DNA of 64,000 nucleotides, taken from positions 434,001 through 498,000 of the forward strand of contig NZ_CP035913.1 of assembly GCF_004209755.1 (NCBI RefSeq), written 5' to 3'. Shown here piece after piece: positions 33,767 to 43,126 of this stretch. Within the stretch, counting starts at the first letter, position 1. Every line of letters begins with the position of its first letter. The DNA is from Pseudoduganella lutea. GTDB taxonomy: Bacteria > Pseudomonadota > Gammaproteobacteria > Burkholderiales > Burkholderiaceae_D. Made by a program: the position numbers and the translations under genes. Under the pieces are notes generated by a model that saw nothing but the letters and a program-made list of their open reading frames with translations, made no database searches and was not told the DNA's origin.

Positions 33767-35266
33767 TTGACCACGACCCTGACCCGACGCACCCTGCTGA
33801 CCCTTGCCGCGGCCGGAGCCCTCCTCCCGGCTGTCGCCGTGGCACAGCAGGCCGCGCCGCCCCTGACCCATATCGGCGATGTGGCGCCGAGGCCCGCCCA
33901 TGCCGGCACGCGCAACAACTGGCTGCTCGGCTGCGAGACGCTGGACCGCGATTTCGCCAGCTACGACGCCTACAAGGACTACCTGGTGCCGCTCGGTATC
34001 CGCCGCCTGCGCCTGCAGGCCGGCTGGGCCAAGACGGAAAAGAAACCGGGCGAATACGACTGGGCCTGGCTCGACCACATCGTCGACGATGCCACCTCGC
34101 GCGGCCTGGCGCCCTGGCTGCAACTCGCGTACGGCAACGCCATCTATCCCGGCGGCGGCGGCACCAACCTGGCCGCCGGCGTGCCCGATTCGCCGCAAGC
34201 GCTGGCCGCCTGGGACCGCTGGGTCACCGCGCTGGTGACCCGCTACCGCGACCGGGTAACGGACTGGGAAGTGTGGAACGAACCGAATTTCGGCGACAAC
34301 ACCTACAACACGCCCGAGTCGTTCGCGGCGCTGTCGGCGCGCAGCGCCGCCATCATCCGCCGCCTGCAGCCGAAAGCGAAGATCTCCGGCCTGGCGCTGG
34401 GCCATATCGACTACGACTACGCCGAGCGCTTCTTCCAGGCGCTGCACGCCAAACGCCAGCTGGCGCTGTTCGACAACATCACCTACCACGACTACGTCTA
34501 CAACCCGGACCAGCACTACCCCAAGGTGGAAAAGCTGCGCGCCATCCTGCACAAGTACGCGCCGGGCATGCCGCTGCGCCAGGGCGAGAACGGCGCGCCG
34601 TCGGTGCCCTACAGCGGCGGCGCGCTGGGCGACTGGGCCTGGTCCGAGATCGCCCAGGCCAAGTGGGCCACGCGCCGCATGCTGGGCGACCTGGGGCACG
34701 ACATCGAGTCGAGCGTGTTCACCATCATCGAGATCGCCTATACCAACGGGCCGATCAATACCCTCAACACCAAGGGCCTGATCAAGTCCGATGCGAGCAA
34801 GCGCGCGTTGCGGCCCAAGGCGGCCTACCGCGCGGTGCAGACAGTGGTGGCGATCTTCGACGACCAGCTGGCCCGCCTGCCCGACATCGGCCACGTCCAC
34901 AACGACAAGCTGGTGCCGCAGGACCCGCGCAAGGTGCTGATGACGGCGTCGACCGACCGCACGGTCGCGGCCTATGGCTACCGCCACAAGGCCAGCGGCA
35001 AGGACGCGTACACCCTGTGGCTGGCCGACGTCATCCCCGGCAGCGACCTGGCCAGGAAAAGCTACCGGATCGGCCTGGCCAACGCCCGCTTCGAGCAGCC
35101 GGTGTACGTCGACGTCATCAGCGGCAAGGTCTACGACATCCCGGCCAGCGAATGGCACGTCAAGGACGGCCGCACGGTCTTCACCAACATCCCGCTGTTC
35201 GACGGTCCCGTGGTGATCGCCGACAAGTCGCTGGTGCCGCTGGCGGCCGCGTCGCCCGCCGGCTGA
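33767..35266 (+). CDS. Exported clan GH-A glycosidase (GH39/GH5-like)
   Basis: A 499-residue enzyme starting at TTG 33767, with AAGAGG 5-11 bp upstream. The signal is twin-arginine-like (TRRTLLTLAAAGALLPAVAVAQ). The TIM barrel shows the acid/base Glu in WEVWNEPNFG (about residue 171) and the probable nucleophile Glu in LRQGENGAPS (about 273), the clan-A pair. A small beta domain follows from about residue 370. GH39 beta-xylosidases are the closest type I recognise, but the family is not certain. It is coupled to the uronate-dehydrogenase-like gene and converges with the pyruvyltransferase-fold gene, ending 21 bp from it. Confidence 0.82.
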   Translation: MTTTLTRRTLLTLAAAGALLPAVAVAQQAAPPLTHIGDVAPRPAHAGTRNNWLLGCETLDRDFASYDAYKDYLVPLGIRRLRLQAGWAKTEKKPGEYDWAWLDHIVDDATSRGLAPWLQLAYGNAIYPGGGGTNLAAGVPDSPQALAAWDRWVTALVTRYRDRVTDWEVWNEPNFGDNTYNTPESFAALSARSAAIIRRLQPKAKISGLALGHIDYDYAERFFQALHAKRQLALFDNITYHDYVYNPDQHYPKVEKLRAILHKYAPGMPLRQGENGAPSVPYSGGALGDWAWSEIAQAKWATRRMLGDLGHDIESSVFTIIEIAYTNGPINTLNTKGLIKSDASKRALRPKAAYRAVQTVVAIFDDQLARLPDIGHVHNDKLVPQDPRKVLMTASTDRTVAAYGYRHKASGKDAYTLWLADVIPGSDLARKSYRIGLANARFEQPVYVDVISGKVYDIPASEWHVKDGRTVFTNIPLFDGPVVIADKSLVPLAAASPAG

Positions 35267-35287
35267 GCGCCATGGCGGGGGCTCGCA

Positions 35288-36589
35288 TCAGGCGCGGCGC
35301 GCCTTGTCGAGTTCCTTGCCCAGCACCGCCATGGTCTCCGCGTGGCGCCTGCGGGTGAGGTCGCGTGCACGGCCCGCCCTGGCACGGGACTCGGCCGGTT
35401 GCTGCGCCATCTTCAGAACGGCGGCCGGGAATGCCGCCACCTCTTCCTCGACGTCGAAATTGAACAGCCATTCCGACAGGCCGATGTCGTCCCACATGCG
35501 CCCCTTGCTGCTCTGCTCCACCCAGCGGTTAACGATGGCCGGCACACCCAGGCCGATGCACATGATCGGGCTGTGCATCTCGTTGCTGAACATGCCCTCG
35601 CAGCGCTTGTAGACGCCCATCGCCTCTTCCAGCGTCCATGGCCGGTCCAGCCAGACGACCTTGCGCCGGACGTCTTCCGGCAGGTGATCGTAGACCCAGG
35701 TCTTGCCGATCTCCGTCTCGGTCTCGTCCTCGTTGCCGATCAGGATCTTCAGGCCGGTCTGGCGCACCACGGCGACGATCGCCTCGCGCAGCGGCGCATG
35801 GTCGAAATCCTTCATTTCCTCGTTGCGCTGGTGCTGGCGTCCGTCGAAGGCGCGCTTCTTGCGCACGTGCAGCCAGGTCGGCGTATAGCGCTGCTTGGGC
35901 AGGCAGACCATGAACCTGCTGTCGGCCAGCCCCAGTTTCTCCAGCAGCCGCGCCGCCGCCGCGTCGTCGGCCACGTCGGTGGAAAACACCACGTCCGGGG
36001 ACCAGCCCATGATCGGCGCCTTCACCCCGTCCAGCTCGGCCTTCCTGAGCGACACCGAATCGCGGAAGTAGGCAAAGGCGGCGCGCGTCAGCGTGTCTTT
36101 CTCGGCGTTGCCGAAGATCCAGTGGCCGTAGGTCACGCCATACACGCCGAACGGTTTGCCGGTGCGCTTGCTGAACGCTTCCAGGTCCATCCATGCCAGC
36201 GCGTACGGCCCGGAATTGTGCAGCATGAAGTCGGCCGATGCCACGGCCGCCTCCAGTTCCGGCGTCGAGCCGGCGCCATTGGCGTCCAGCTTGCCCTGGG
36301 CAATCTTCAGCTTTGGGAAGCGGTTCGTCAGCATGCGGATTTCGTGCGCCGGGACTTCGTCGTACCACGGCCATAGCGTCACCTCGACCTGCGGCAGGTG
36401 GCGCTCCAGCAGCGCCAGCGCGGCCGGCGTATGCGCCACGTCGCCGATGTTCTCGATCTGCCAGTGCGAGCGCAGGATGATGCGGCGCGGACCGGCGGCG
36501 GCCAGGGCGGCGAAAGGCAGCATCGCCGCGCCGGCGGCGGCGGACAGGACGCCGAGCGCGCGGCGGCGGGATGGCTGGTGCTGGGTCAT
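35288..36589 (-). CDS. Exported polysaccharide-pyruvyltransferase-fold protein, copy 1
   Basis: A 433-residue protein of the PS_pyruv_trans family with a twin-arginine-type signal (QPSRRRALGVLSAAAGAAML). The family start is IENIGDVAHTPAALALLERH and the C-terminal signature region is FSNEMHSPIMCIGLGVPAIVNR. Known enzymes transfer pyruvate from PEP to sugars in the cytoplasm and have Arg-x-His in this region; here it is Glu337-x-His339. Export away from PEP plus this change argues against ordinary pyruvylation. A promoter with the shared CGCAATTG element precedes it, so it is expressed with the glycosidases. A second copy is at 53679-55133. The actual reaction is unknown. Confidence 0.82.
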   Translation of the reverse strand: MTQHQPSRRRALGVLSAAAGAAMLPFAALAAAGPRRIILRSHWQIENIGDVAHTPAALALLERHLPQVEVTLWPWYDEVPAHEIRMLTNRFPKLKIAQGKLDANGAGSTPELEAAVASADFMLHNSGPYALAWMDLEAFSKRTGKPFGVYGVTYGHWIFGNAEKDTLTRAAFAYFRDSVSLRKAELDGVKAPIMGWSPDVVFSTDVADDAAAARLLEKLGLADSRFMVCLPKQRYTPTWLHVRKKRAFDGRQHQRNEEMKDFDHAPLREAIVAVVRQTGLKILIGNEDETETEIGKTWVYDHLPEDVRRKVVWLDRPWTLEEAMGVYKRCEGMFSNEMHSPIMCIGLGVPAIVNRWVEQSSKGRMWDDIGLSEWLFNFDVEEEVAAFPAAVLKMAQQPAESRARAGRARDLTRRRHAETMAVLGKELDKARRA

Positions 36590-36621
36590 GCTTGTCTCCA
36601 GGGTCGGGTTGTCGTGCGCGG

Positions 36622-36655
36622 ATTCTGAAGAGCGCCGCTCCGCCTGGCAATTGCG
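36622..36655 (-). promoter_or_regulatory. CGCAATTG-type promoter of pyruvyltransferase-fold gene 1
   Basis: Minus strand TTTTCGCAATTGCC, in which TTGCCA (36650-36645) is the -35 box; a 17-bp spacer and CAGAAT (36627-36622) follow. Start codon 32 bases downstream. An extra half-site TTTGCGGAA lies about 20 bp upstream. Confidence 0.7.
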
Positions 36656-36695
36656 AAAACCGTCGGCGCGTTCCGCAAAGAACGCGCCGGCCCGC

Positions 36696-38300
36696 CTATT
36701 CGATGCGCACGCCGTGCACGTGCCGGTTGAAGCGCACCGGGTTGAAGCCGTGCGCGCCCAGGCGCGTCCCACCGGCGCGGATATTGCGCAGCGTGAGGCC
36801 GTGGATCGGCGACTGCTCGGTGCCGACGATATGCCCTTCGTCGGCGAACCACTGGTCCAGCACGATGTCCTCGAAGGTCAGGTCATCGATGCGCCCCGGC
36901 GCGTGGCTGGTATCGAAGCCGAACAGGCCGGCCATGTTGTACGGCACGTTGTTGCTGTTGCCGCTGCGCCGGCGTTCCTCGACGACCAGGTCGCGGATGG
37001 TGATGCCGCGCGCATTCTTGCGCACCCGGCGCGACGGCGTCGAGAACGATTCCAGCACGAACAGCACATGCGCGCCCTCCTTGCCGATCATGTCCACATG
37101 CTCGATCACCAGGTCTTCGACGGGATGCGTGTCGCGGTAGATGTTCTGCACCAGCAGGATGCGGCCCCAGGTGCCGCCCCACACCACGGCGTTGGACACG
37201 CGCGTGCCGCGCCCGCCCTTGGTGACGAAGAAATCGTCGTTGTTGAAGATGAAGACATCGTCGACCACGTTGTGGTCCCCGGTGACCCAGATGCCATCGG
37301 TGCAGCCGTTCCAGCTGACGGTCTTGAAGTTGCGGTACTGGTTGTGATGGGTCGCGTTGCCGCCGCCGTCCTCCAGCGCCACCTGCCAGGTGGTGCTCTG
37401 CACCAGCGTGATGCCTTCCAGCGTGAAGTGGTGCGATCCCTTGCCGCCGATCGCGGGGCGGGTGTACTGCCAGCGCGGATCGACCTTCTCGAACGGCCAT
37501 TCGCCCCCCGACAGCAGGCCGCGCCCGCGGATGGTGATGTGCTCGCTGCCCTCGGCCAGGTCAAAGCGCCCTTCGACGATGGCGCCGGCGGCGATGTACA
37601 CGCGCTCGTGCGACTTCAGGTGCAGCGTGCCGTCGCCGGGCAGGCGGTGCACGCCCGGGCCGAAATAATGGGTGGCGGCGGTGTCGGGCACGTCGGGCGC
37701 ATCGGCGAACAGGAACAGCGGGTCGAGGCGGTCGTTGATCTCGACCGACAGCTTCTGGGCGCGCTGCAGGGTGATGTCGACCGTGCGACCGTCCGCGGCG
37801 ATGACCGCAGGGATCGCGCGGCGCAGCGGGCGGACGGTCACGGTGCGTGCGCGCGCCGCCGGATCGAGCAGCTTGATGCGCACGTCGACCGCCATGCCCT
37901 CGAACGAGAACGGCGAGAACGACGCGGTGCGCAGGTCGGCCTTGCCGGTATCGAGGCGGCCCGGGATCACGCGGGACAGGCCGACCTGCCCGGCCGGTTG
38001 CAGCACGTCGCGCCGCCGCGCCGGGTCGGGATGAAAGAAGTCGTACAGCACCCAGTCGTTGCGCGTCTCGAACACCGTGGCCCGGCGCCACGCGTCTTCG
38101 CCCGCGCCGTGCGGGCGCACCAGCACCTGGTAACGGGCGGAATGGTGCAGGCGTTCGACGCTGGAAAGGTCGGCCGGGTAGGACGGCACGTGCAGGGCCG
38201 CGGCGCCCGCGGGCACCGCCGCCAGCATCGCCAGCGCCCACAGCCAGCGGCCGATGATGTGCCGGGCCAGGAATTGCCAAGTCAGGAAGTGCAGGGTCAT
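36696..38300 (-). CDS. Exported right-handed beta-helix glycoside hydrolase (GH28/GH49-like)
   Basis: A 534-residue protein with a Sec signal peptide (ALAMLAAVPAGAAA). Residues about 40-200 form a beta-sandwich; from about 210 a parallel beta-helix begins (GVHRLPGDGTLHL, HERVYIAAGAIVEG, ITIRGRGLLSGGEW). The catalytic region has NGCTDGIWVTG and IFNNDDFFVTKGG, resembling the TDG and DD-K positions of GH28 polygalacturonases and GH49 dextranases, but the GHG and RIK motifs of GH28 are not evident. It probably cleaves a polyuronide or glucan backbone. Its promoter carries the shared CGCAATTG element. Confidence 0.78.
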   Translation of the reverse strand: MTLHFLTWQFLARHIIGRWLWALAMLAAVPAGAAALHVPSYPADLSSVERLHHSARYQVLVRPHGAGEDAWRRATVFETRNDWVLYDFFHPDPARRRDVLQPAGQVGLSRVIPGRLDTGKADLRTASFSPFSFEGMAVDVRIKLLDPAARARTVTVRPLRRAIPAVIAADGRTVDITLQRAQKLSVEINDRLDPLFLFADAPDVPDTAATHYFGPGVHRLPGDGTLHLKSHERVYIAAGAIVEGRFDLAEGSEHITIRGRGLLSGGEWPFEKVDPRWQYTRPAIGGKGSHHFTLEGITLVQSTTWQVALEDGGGNATHHNQYRNFKTVSWNGCTDGIWVTGDHNVVDDVFIFNNDDFFVTKGGRGTRVSNAVVWGGTWGRILLVQNIYRDTHPVEDLVIEHVDMIGKEGAHVLFVLESFSTPSRRVRKNARGITIRDLVVEERRRSGNSNNVPYNMAGLFGFDTSHAPGRIDDLTFEDIVLDQWFADEGHIVGTEQSPIHGLTLRNIRAGGTRLGAHGFNPVRFNRHVHGVRIE

Positions 38301-38333
38301 GCTTTGCTCCGCTCGAAGGATGGTTCCCGGCGC

Positions 38334-38368
38334 ATTGTGGGGAGCTTGCCGCGGCCCTGCAATTGCGA
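38334..38368 (-). promoter_or_regulatory. CGCAATTG-type promoter of the GH28/49-like gene
   Basis: Minus strand ATATCGCAATTGCAG: -35 TTGCAG (38362-38357), 17-bp spacer, -10 CACAAT (38339-38334), start codon 33 bases on. A second CGCAA lies 9 bp upstream of the core and AAAGCATGAA 13 bp upstream; the latter also precedes the GH27 element. Confidence 0.7.
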
Positions 38369-38431
38369 TATTTGCGGCTTTTCATGCTTTACCGCACGCG
38401 CGGGCCCGTGCGGTGTCCAGGCCAGCCAGCC

Positions 38432-40669
38432 TCAGTCGGTCAATTCGAACTGCCCTTTCAGGCGGATGTCGTCCGACGCACTGCCGATCATCAGGTCGAA
38501 GCGGCCCGGCTCGGCGCCCCATTTCAGGTCGGCGTTGTGGAAGGACAGCAGTTCGCGGTCGATCTCGAAGCTGACGGACTGGCGCTGGCCGGGCTCGAGG
38601 CGCAGCTTGCGGAAGCCCTTGAGCTCCTTCACTGGCCGCGCGATCGACGCCACCGGATCGCGCAGGTACAGCTGCACCACTTCCTCGCCGGCGCGCTTGC
38701 CGCTGTTTTGCAGGTCGAACGACACGGTCAGCTTGCCGTTGCCGGCCAGGCTGCTGGTGGACAGGCGCAGGTTGTCGTACTTGAAGGTGGTGTACGACAG
38801 ACCATGGCCGAAGGCGTACAGCGGGGTATTCGGCGAATCCATGTAGGCCGAGCCATACAGCGCCTCGACCTCCGGCACCGGGCGGCCCGTGTTCAGGTAC
38901 GAGTAGTAGATCGGCACCTGGCCCAGGCTGCGCGGGATGGTGATCGGCAGCTTGCCCGACGGGTTGTAGTCGCCGAACAGCACGTCGGCCATGGCATTGC
39001 CGCCTTCACTGCCCGGCAGCCATGCATACAGGATGGCATCGGCTTTTTCGGCCACGTCGGCGAACGCCAGCGGGCGGCCCGCCAGCACCACCAGCACCAC
39101 CGGCTTGCCGGCCGCCTTCGCGGCGGCGCGCACCTGGTGGAACAACTGGTCCTGCTTGCCCAGCAGGGTGATCGACGTGTAGGAACGCGCTTCGCCGGTA
39201 TGGTCGAACGATTCGCCCAGCGCCATCACGACGACATCCGCCTCGCGTGCCGCCTTCACCGCGGCGGCGAAGCCCTTGCTGTCCTTGCAGGCGATGTCGC
39301 AACCGGCAGTCACCGTCAGCCGGCTTCCCGCGGCCAATCCCTTGCGCAATCCGTCGGCCAGCGAGGGCACGCTCTTCGGATCGCTGTGCACGATCCACGC
39401 GCCTTCCAGGTCGCGGCGGGCCTCGGCCAGCGGGCCGATCAGGGCAATCCGGCGCGTGTCCTTCTTCAGGGGAAGCACGGCGCCTTCGTTCTTCAGCAGC
39501 ACCATGCTCTTCCTGGCGACGTCGCGCGTGGCGGCGCGGTGTTCGGGATTGGCGTGCACCGCCTTCTCGCGTGCCGCGTCGCTGTAGCGGTACGGGTCGT
39601 CGAACAGGCCCAGTTCGAACTTCTTGGCCAGCACATGGCCGACCGCGTCGTCCAGCGTGGCCTGGCCGACCTTGCCTTCCTTGACGAGCTCCGCCAGGTG
39701 GTTGCTGTAGGCGTAGCCTTCCATGTCGATCGTGTTGCCGGCGTTGATCGCCCTGGCGCCGGCGTCTTTCAGGTCGGCCGCGTAGCCATGGCGCACCATC
39801 TCCGCGACGGACTGCCAGTCGCTGACGACGATGCCATCGAATCCCCACTTCTGGCGCAGGATGTCCTTCTGCAGCATGGCGCTGCCGGTCGCCGGGATGC
39901 CGTTCAGGGTATTGAACGAATTCATGAAGGTCGCCACGCCCGCTTCCACCGCCGCCCTGAACGGCGGCAGATACACCTCATGCAGCTGTTGCGGGCTGAT
40001 GTCCACGGCCTGGTAGTCGCGCCCGGCCACGGCGGCGCCGTACGCGGCGAAGTGCTTCGCCGTGGCCATCACGCTGTCCAGCTGGCCGATGCCCTTGCCC
40101 TGGAAGCCTTTCACGCGCGCCTTCGCGATCGCCGAGCCGAGGAACGCATCCTCGCCCGCCCCTTCCATCACGCGGCCCCAGCGCGGATCGCGCGCCACGT
40201 CGACCATGGGCGCGAAGGTCCAGTGCACGCCCGAGGCAGCGGCTTCGGTGGCGGCGATGCGCGCCGAGCGCTCGATCGCTTCCATGTCCCATGAAGCCGC
40301 TTCGCCCAGCGGCACCGGGAACACGTTCTTGTGGCCATGGATGACATCGAGCGCGAAGATCAGCGGGATCTTCAGGCGCGACTGCATCGCCAAGTCCTGC
40401 AGCTCGCGCGTTTCCGCGACCGACTTCACGGTCAGCAGCGAGCCGATCTTGCCCGCCTTGATGTCGGCGCGCTTGTCGACGTTCTTCGCCTGGGCGTTTT
40501 CCGGGCCCGTCAGGCCGCTGGCCACGACCTGGTTCAGCTGCCCGACTTTTTCTTCCAGCGTCATCTGCTGGAGCAGTGCCCGCACTTTCGCGGCGGTGGC
40601 GGCATCGGTGCCGTGGGCGGGGCCGGCGCAAATGCCGAGTACAGCAAGCGAAACAAGGGTGCGCTTCAT
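38432..40669 (-). CDS. Exported GH3 beta-glycosidase (BglX type)
   Basis: A 745-residue enzyme with a Sec signal peptide (LAVLGICAGPAHG). GH3 three-domain layout: TIM barrel with ALDVIHGHKNVFPVPLGEAASW and WTFAPMVDVARDPRWGR, nucleophile Asp in GFDGIVVSDWQSV (about residue 284), alpha/beta sandwich with VLVVLAGRPLA, and the C-terminal fibronectin-like domain (KRAGEEVVQLYLRDPVAS). This is the periplasmic beta-glucosidase type; beta-xylosidase side activity is common. It is divergent from the GH36 gene, and both promoters have the shared element. Confidence 0.94.
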   Translation of the reverse strand: MKRTLVSLAVLGICAGPAHGTDAATAAKVRALLQQMTLEEKVGQLNQVVASGLTGPENAQAKNVDKRADIKAGKIGSLLTVKSVAETRELQDLAMQSRLKIPLIFALDVIHGHKNVFPVPLGEAASWDMEAIERSARIAATEAAASGVHWTFAPMVDVARDPRWGRVMEGAGEDAFLGSAIAKARVKGFQGKGIGQLDSVMATAKHFAAYGAAVAGRDYQAVDISPQQLHEVYLPPFRAAVEAGVATFMNSFNTLNGIPATGSAMLQKDILRQKWGFDGIVVSDWQSVAEMVRHGYAADLKDAGARAINAGNTIDMEGYAYSNHLAELVKEGKVGQATLDDAVGHVLAKKFELGLFDDPYRYSDAAREKAVHANPEHRAATRDVARKSMVLLKNEGAVLPLKKDTRRIALIGPLAEARRDLEGAWIVHSDPKSVPSLADGLRKGLAAGSRLTVTAGCDIACKDSKGFAAAVKAAREADVVVMALGESFDHTGEARSYTSITLLGKQDQLFHQVRAAAKAAGKPVVLVVLAGRPLAFADVAEKADAILYAWLPGSEGGNAMADVLFGDYNPSGKLPITIPRSLGQVPIYYSYLNTGRPVPEVEALYGSAYMDSPNTPLYAFGHGLSYTTFKYDNLRLSTSSLAGNGKLTVSFDLQNSGKRAGEEVVQLYLRDPVASIARPVKELKGFRKLRLEPGQRQSVSFEIDRELLSFHNADLKWGAEPGRFDLMIGSASDDIRLKGQFELTD

Positions 40670-40700
40670 GATTTCCTTAGCAATATCCAAAATTCGGGCG

Positions 40701-40735
40701 AGCGTAGCACGGCCCGGATCGCGCAGAAATTGCGT
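40701..40735 (-). promoter_or_regulatory. CGCAATTG-type promoter of the GH3 (BglX) gene
   Basis: Minus strand AAAACGCAATTTCTG: -35 TTTCTG (40729-40724), 17-bp spacer, -10 TACGCT (40706-40701), start codon 31 bases on. The core is CGCAATTT here. Another CGCAA lies 9 bp upstream and GAAATGAG about 20 bp upstream. Confidence 0.65.
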
Positions 40736-40807
40736 TTTTTGCGATGGCGTACTCATTTCCGCCGACAGGCGCCAGGCCGGCCCTTTGCGTTTTGTGCGCC
40801 GGTGCAA

Positions 40808-40845
40808 TATCGCAATTGACCTGGCACGACCGGCATCGCTAGGCT
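40808..40845 (+). promoter_or_regulatory. CGCAATTG-type promoter of the GH36 gene
   Basis: ATATCGCAATTGACC: -35 TTGACC (40816-40821), 18-bp spacer, -10 TAGGCT (40840-40845), start codon 30 bases on. It shares AATATCGCAATTG with the GH28/49-like promoter. Confidence 0.7.
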
Positions 40846-40875
40846 GCACCGATTGATCCTTCGACGATTGCCGAC

Positions 40876-43056
40876 ATGACCACCGACCCCACCGCACTGC
40901 CCAACCCGCGCCGCCGCCTGCTGGCGTTCGCCCCCGCGCTTGCCGCCCTGCCCTGGTGTGCGCCATCGACCGCCCAGGAGGCGCCGGCCTATGCAAGCTG
41001 GAGCGCCACCGAACTGTTGCTCGACAACGGCGCAGTGCGCCGCCGCATTGCCCTCCCTGGTCCCGGAACCGGGCTGGCCACGGTGGACTATCGCGGCGCG
41101 CGGGCGCCGTCGCGCTTCTTTGCCGGCCATGACGGCAGCAAGCCCCGGCGCTCCGATGAATTCCGCTTCCTGGTGGACGGCAAGGCCGTCACCAGCGCGT
41201 CGGGCTGGCGCGTGAAGAACATCGCCGCGGCGCGGGACGCCCACGGCGGGCACGGTGCCCGCATCGCGCTCGATTCCGTGGACGGCCGGCTGTCGGTGGC
41301 CGTCGAGTACCTGCTGTATCCGGGCCTGCCGCTGGTGCGCAAGCGCCTGGCCGTGACCAACCGCGGCCGCCGCCGCGTGCGCATCGAGTCGGTCGAGATC
41401 GAACGCTTCGAGATGGAGGAATACTATCCCGGCACCTACGGCTGGATCTACAGCGACTACGGCCGGCGCAAGTCGCTGGCGCCGTTCCTGGGCACGCGCC
41501 AGGATTGCCTGATGGCGCTGCACAATCCCGACTGGCAGGAAGGCATCGTGCTGGGCAACGAGGCGCCGGGAGTGCTCAAGCACATGGCCGCCTTTTACGA
41601 CAGCCGGGCACTGGTGGCCGGACTGACGCCGGCCGGCCAGCCGTACGCCTTCCGCCGCCACCTGGCGCCGGGGCGCAGCTGGGAATCGCCCCAGGTGTTC
41701 TCGATCGTCTACGCCAACGCGCGCACCTTCGAGACGATCCTCAACAGCGTCGTGCCGGACTTCGTGCGTCGCCACCTGGGCAGCCGGCTGGCGGCCAATC
41801 CGCACCGCCCCGGCTTCGTCTACAACACGTGGGAACCGTTCCAGACCGATATCAACGAAGCCCTGCTGCTCGAGCTGGTCGATGCCGCGGCGGACGCCGG
41901 CGCCCAGGAATTCGTCATCGACGATGGCTGGCAGGACGTCAACGGCGACTGGGGCGTGGACCGCGCCAGGTTCCCGCGCGGCCTCGGCCCCGTCATCGAG
42001 CGCATCCGCCAGCGCGGCATGAAGCCCGGCCTGTGGGTCAGCGTGGGGTCGGCCGACAAGCACAGCCGGGTGTTCCGCGCCCACCCCGACTGGTTCGTCG
42101 AGAACCGCGCGGGCCAGCTCACCAACCTGCACCTGGAAAGCTGGGCGGGCGACAAGCTCACCGCCTGCTTCACCACCGGCTGGCGCGACTACATCGGCGG
42201 CGTGCTGGCCCGGCTGGTGCGCGAACATGGCCTGGTCTACCTGAAGCTGGACTTCGCCGTCGTCACCAGCTCCTATGTCTTCGACCTGAAGCGCAACGGT
42301 TGCCACGCGCGCAAGCATTCGCATGCCGACCAGCCCGAGTCGCTGGCCCTCAACCACCAGGCCATGTGGGACCTGTTCGACGGCCTGCACCGCCAGTTCC
42401 CGCAGCTCTTCATCGATTGCACGTTCGAGGCGATGGGCGGCATGCAGCTGATCGACTACGCGATGCTGCGCCATGCCGAAGGCAACTGGTTGTCGAACTT
42501 CAACGAGGCCGACGCGGCGAACGACCTGCGCATCCGCCAGATGGCATGGTGGCGCGCGCCGGCGATGCCGGCCGCCGCGCTGGTGATCGGCAACGCGCGG
42601 CTGGAGGACGGCGGCGTGGAAACGCACCTGCAGTCGCTGGCCGGCACGCTGCCGATGCTGCTGGGCGACCCGCGCAAGATGGATGCGGCACGCAAGGCGC
42701 TGTGCCGCCGCTACAGCGCCTGGTTCAGCGCGCTGCACCAGCGCAGCGGCTATATGGACTACCGCCAGGACTTGCCGGGATTCGGCGAACCGCAGGAAGG
42801 CCGCTGGGACGGCTTCCAGCGCATCAATACCGACAGCGGCGCCGGCGGCATGGTCGGCGTGTTCCGCCATGGCGCGCCCGACGCCGCCGTGACGGCAAGG
42901 GTCGGCCACCTGCAGGCACGCGCCACCTACCTGGTGCTGGACATGGAAGGACGCGAAGTCGCCCGGGCCAGCGGCGCGCAGCTGGGCAGCCAGGGCTTCG
43001 CCGTGCGGATCGACGAAGACCACGGCGGGCGCCTGTTGGAAGTGCGCAGGCTGTAG
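40876..43056 (+). CDS. Exported GH36 alpha-galactosidase
   Basis: A 726-residue enzyme with a twin-arginine-type signal (NPRRRLLAFAPALAALPW). The N-terminal beta-supersandwich (residues about 40-300) precedes the barrel, with EFVIDDGWQDVNGDWG, nucleophile Asp in VYLKLDFAV (about 458) and acid/base Asp in NFNEADAANDLRIRQM (about 545). It releases alpha-linked galactose, feeding the galT/galK pathway encoded 26 kb away. A second alpha-galactosidase (GH27) lies nearby, suggesting different chain contexts or linkages. Confidence 0.92.
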   Translation: MTTDPTALPNPRRRLLAFAPALAALPWCAPSTAQEAPAYASWSATELLLDNGAVRRRIALPGPGTGLATVDYRGARAPSRFFAGHDGSKPRRSDEFRFLVDGKAVTSASGWRVKNIAAARDAHGGHGARIALDSVDGRLSVAVEYLLYPGLPLVRKRLAVTNRGRRRVRIESVEIERFEMEEYYPGTYGWIYSDYGRRKSLAPFLGTRQDCLMALHNPDWQEGIVLGNEAPGVLKHMAAFYDSRALVAGLTPAGQPYAFRRHLAPGRSWESPQVFSIVYANARTFETILNSVVPDFVRRHLGSRLAANPHRPGFVYNTWEPFQTDINEALLLELVDAAADAGAQEFVIDDGWQDVNGDWGVDRARFPRGLGPVIERIRQRGMKPGLWVSVGSADKHSRVFRAHPDWFVENRAGQLTNLHLESWAGDKLTACFTTGWRDYIGGVLARLVREHGLVYLKLDFAVVTSSYVFDLKRNGCHARKHSHADQPESLALNHQAMWDLFDGLHRQFPQLFIDCTFEAMGGMQLIDYAMLRHAEGNWLSNFNEADAANDLRIRQMAWWRAPAMPAAALVIGNARLEDGGVETHLQSLAGTLPMLLGDPRKMDAARKALCRRYSAWFSALHQRSGYMDYRQDLPGFGEPQEGRWDGFQRINTDSGAGGMVGVFRHGAPDAAVTARVGHLQARATYLVLDMEGREVARASGAQLGSQGFAVRIDEDHGGRLLEVRRL

Positions 43057-43126
43057 CGGCAACGCGGGAAAGCGACATGTGCGCCGCGGCCACGGTGTAC
43101 CGCGCCCGGGCCACGGGGCAGCGTGC

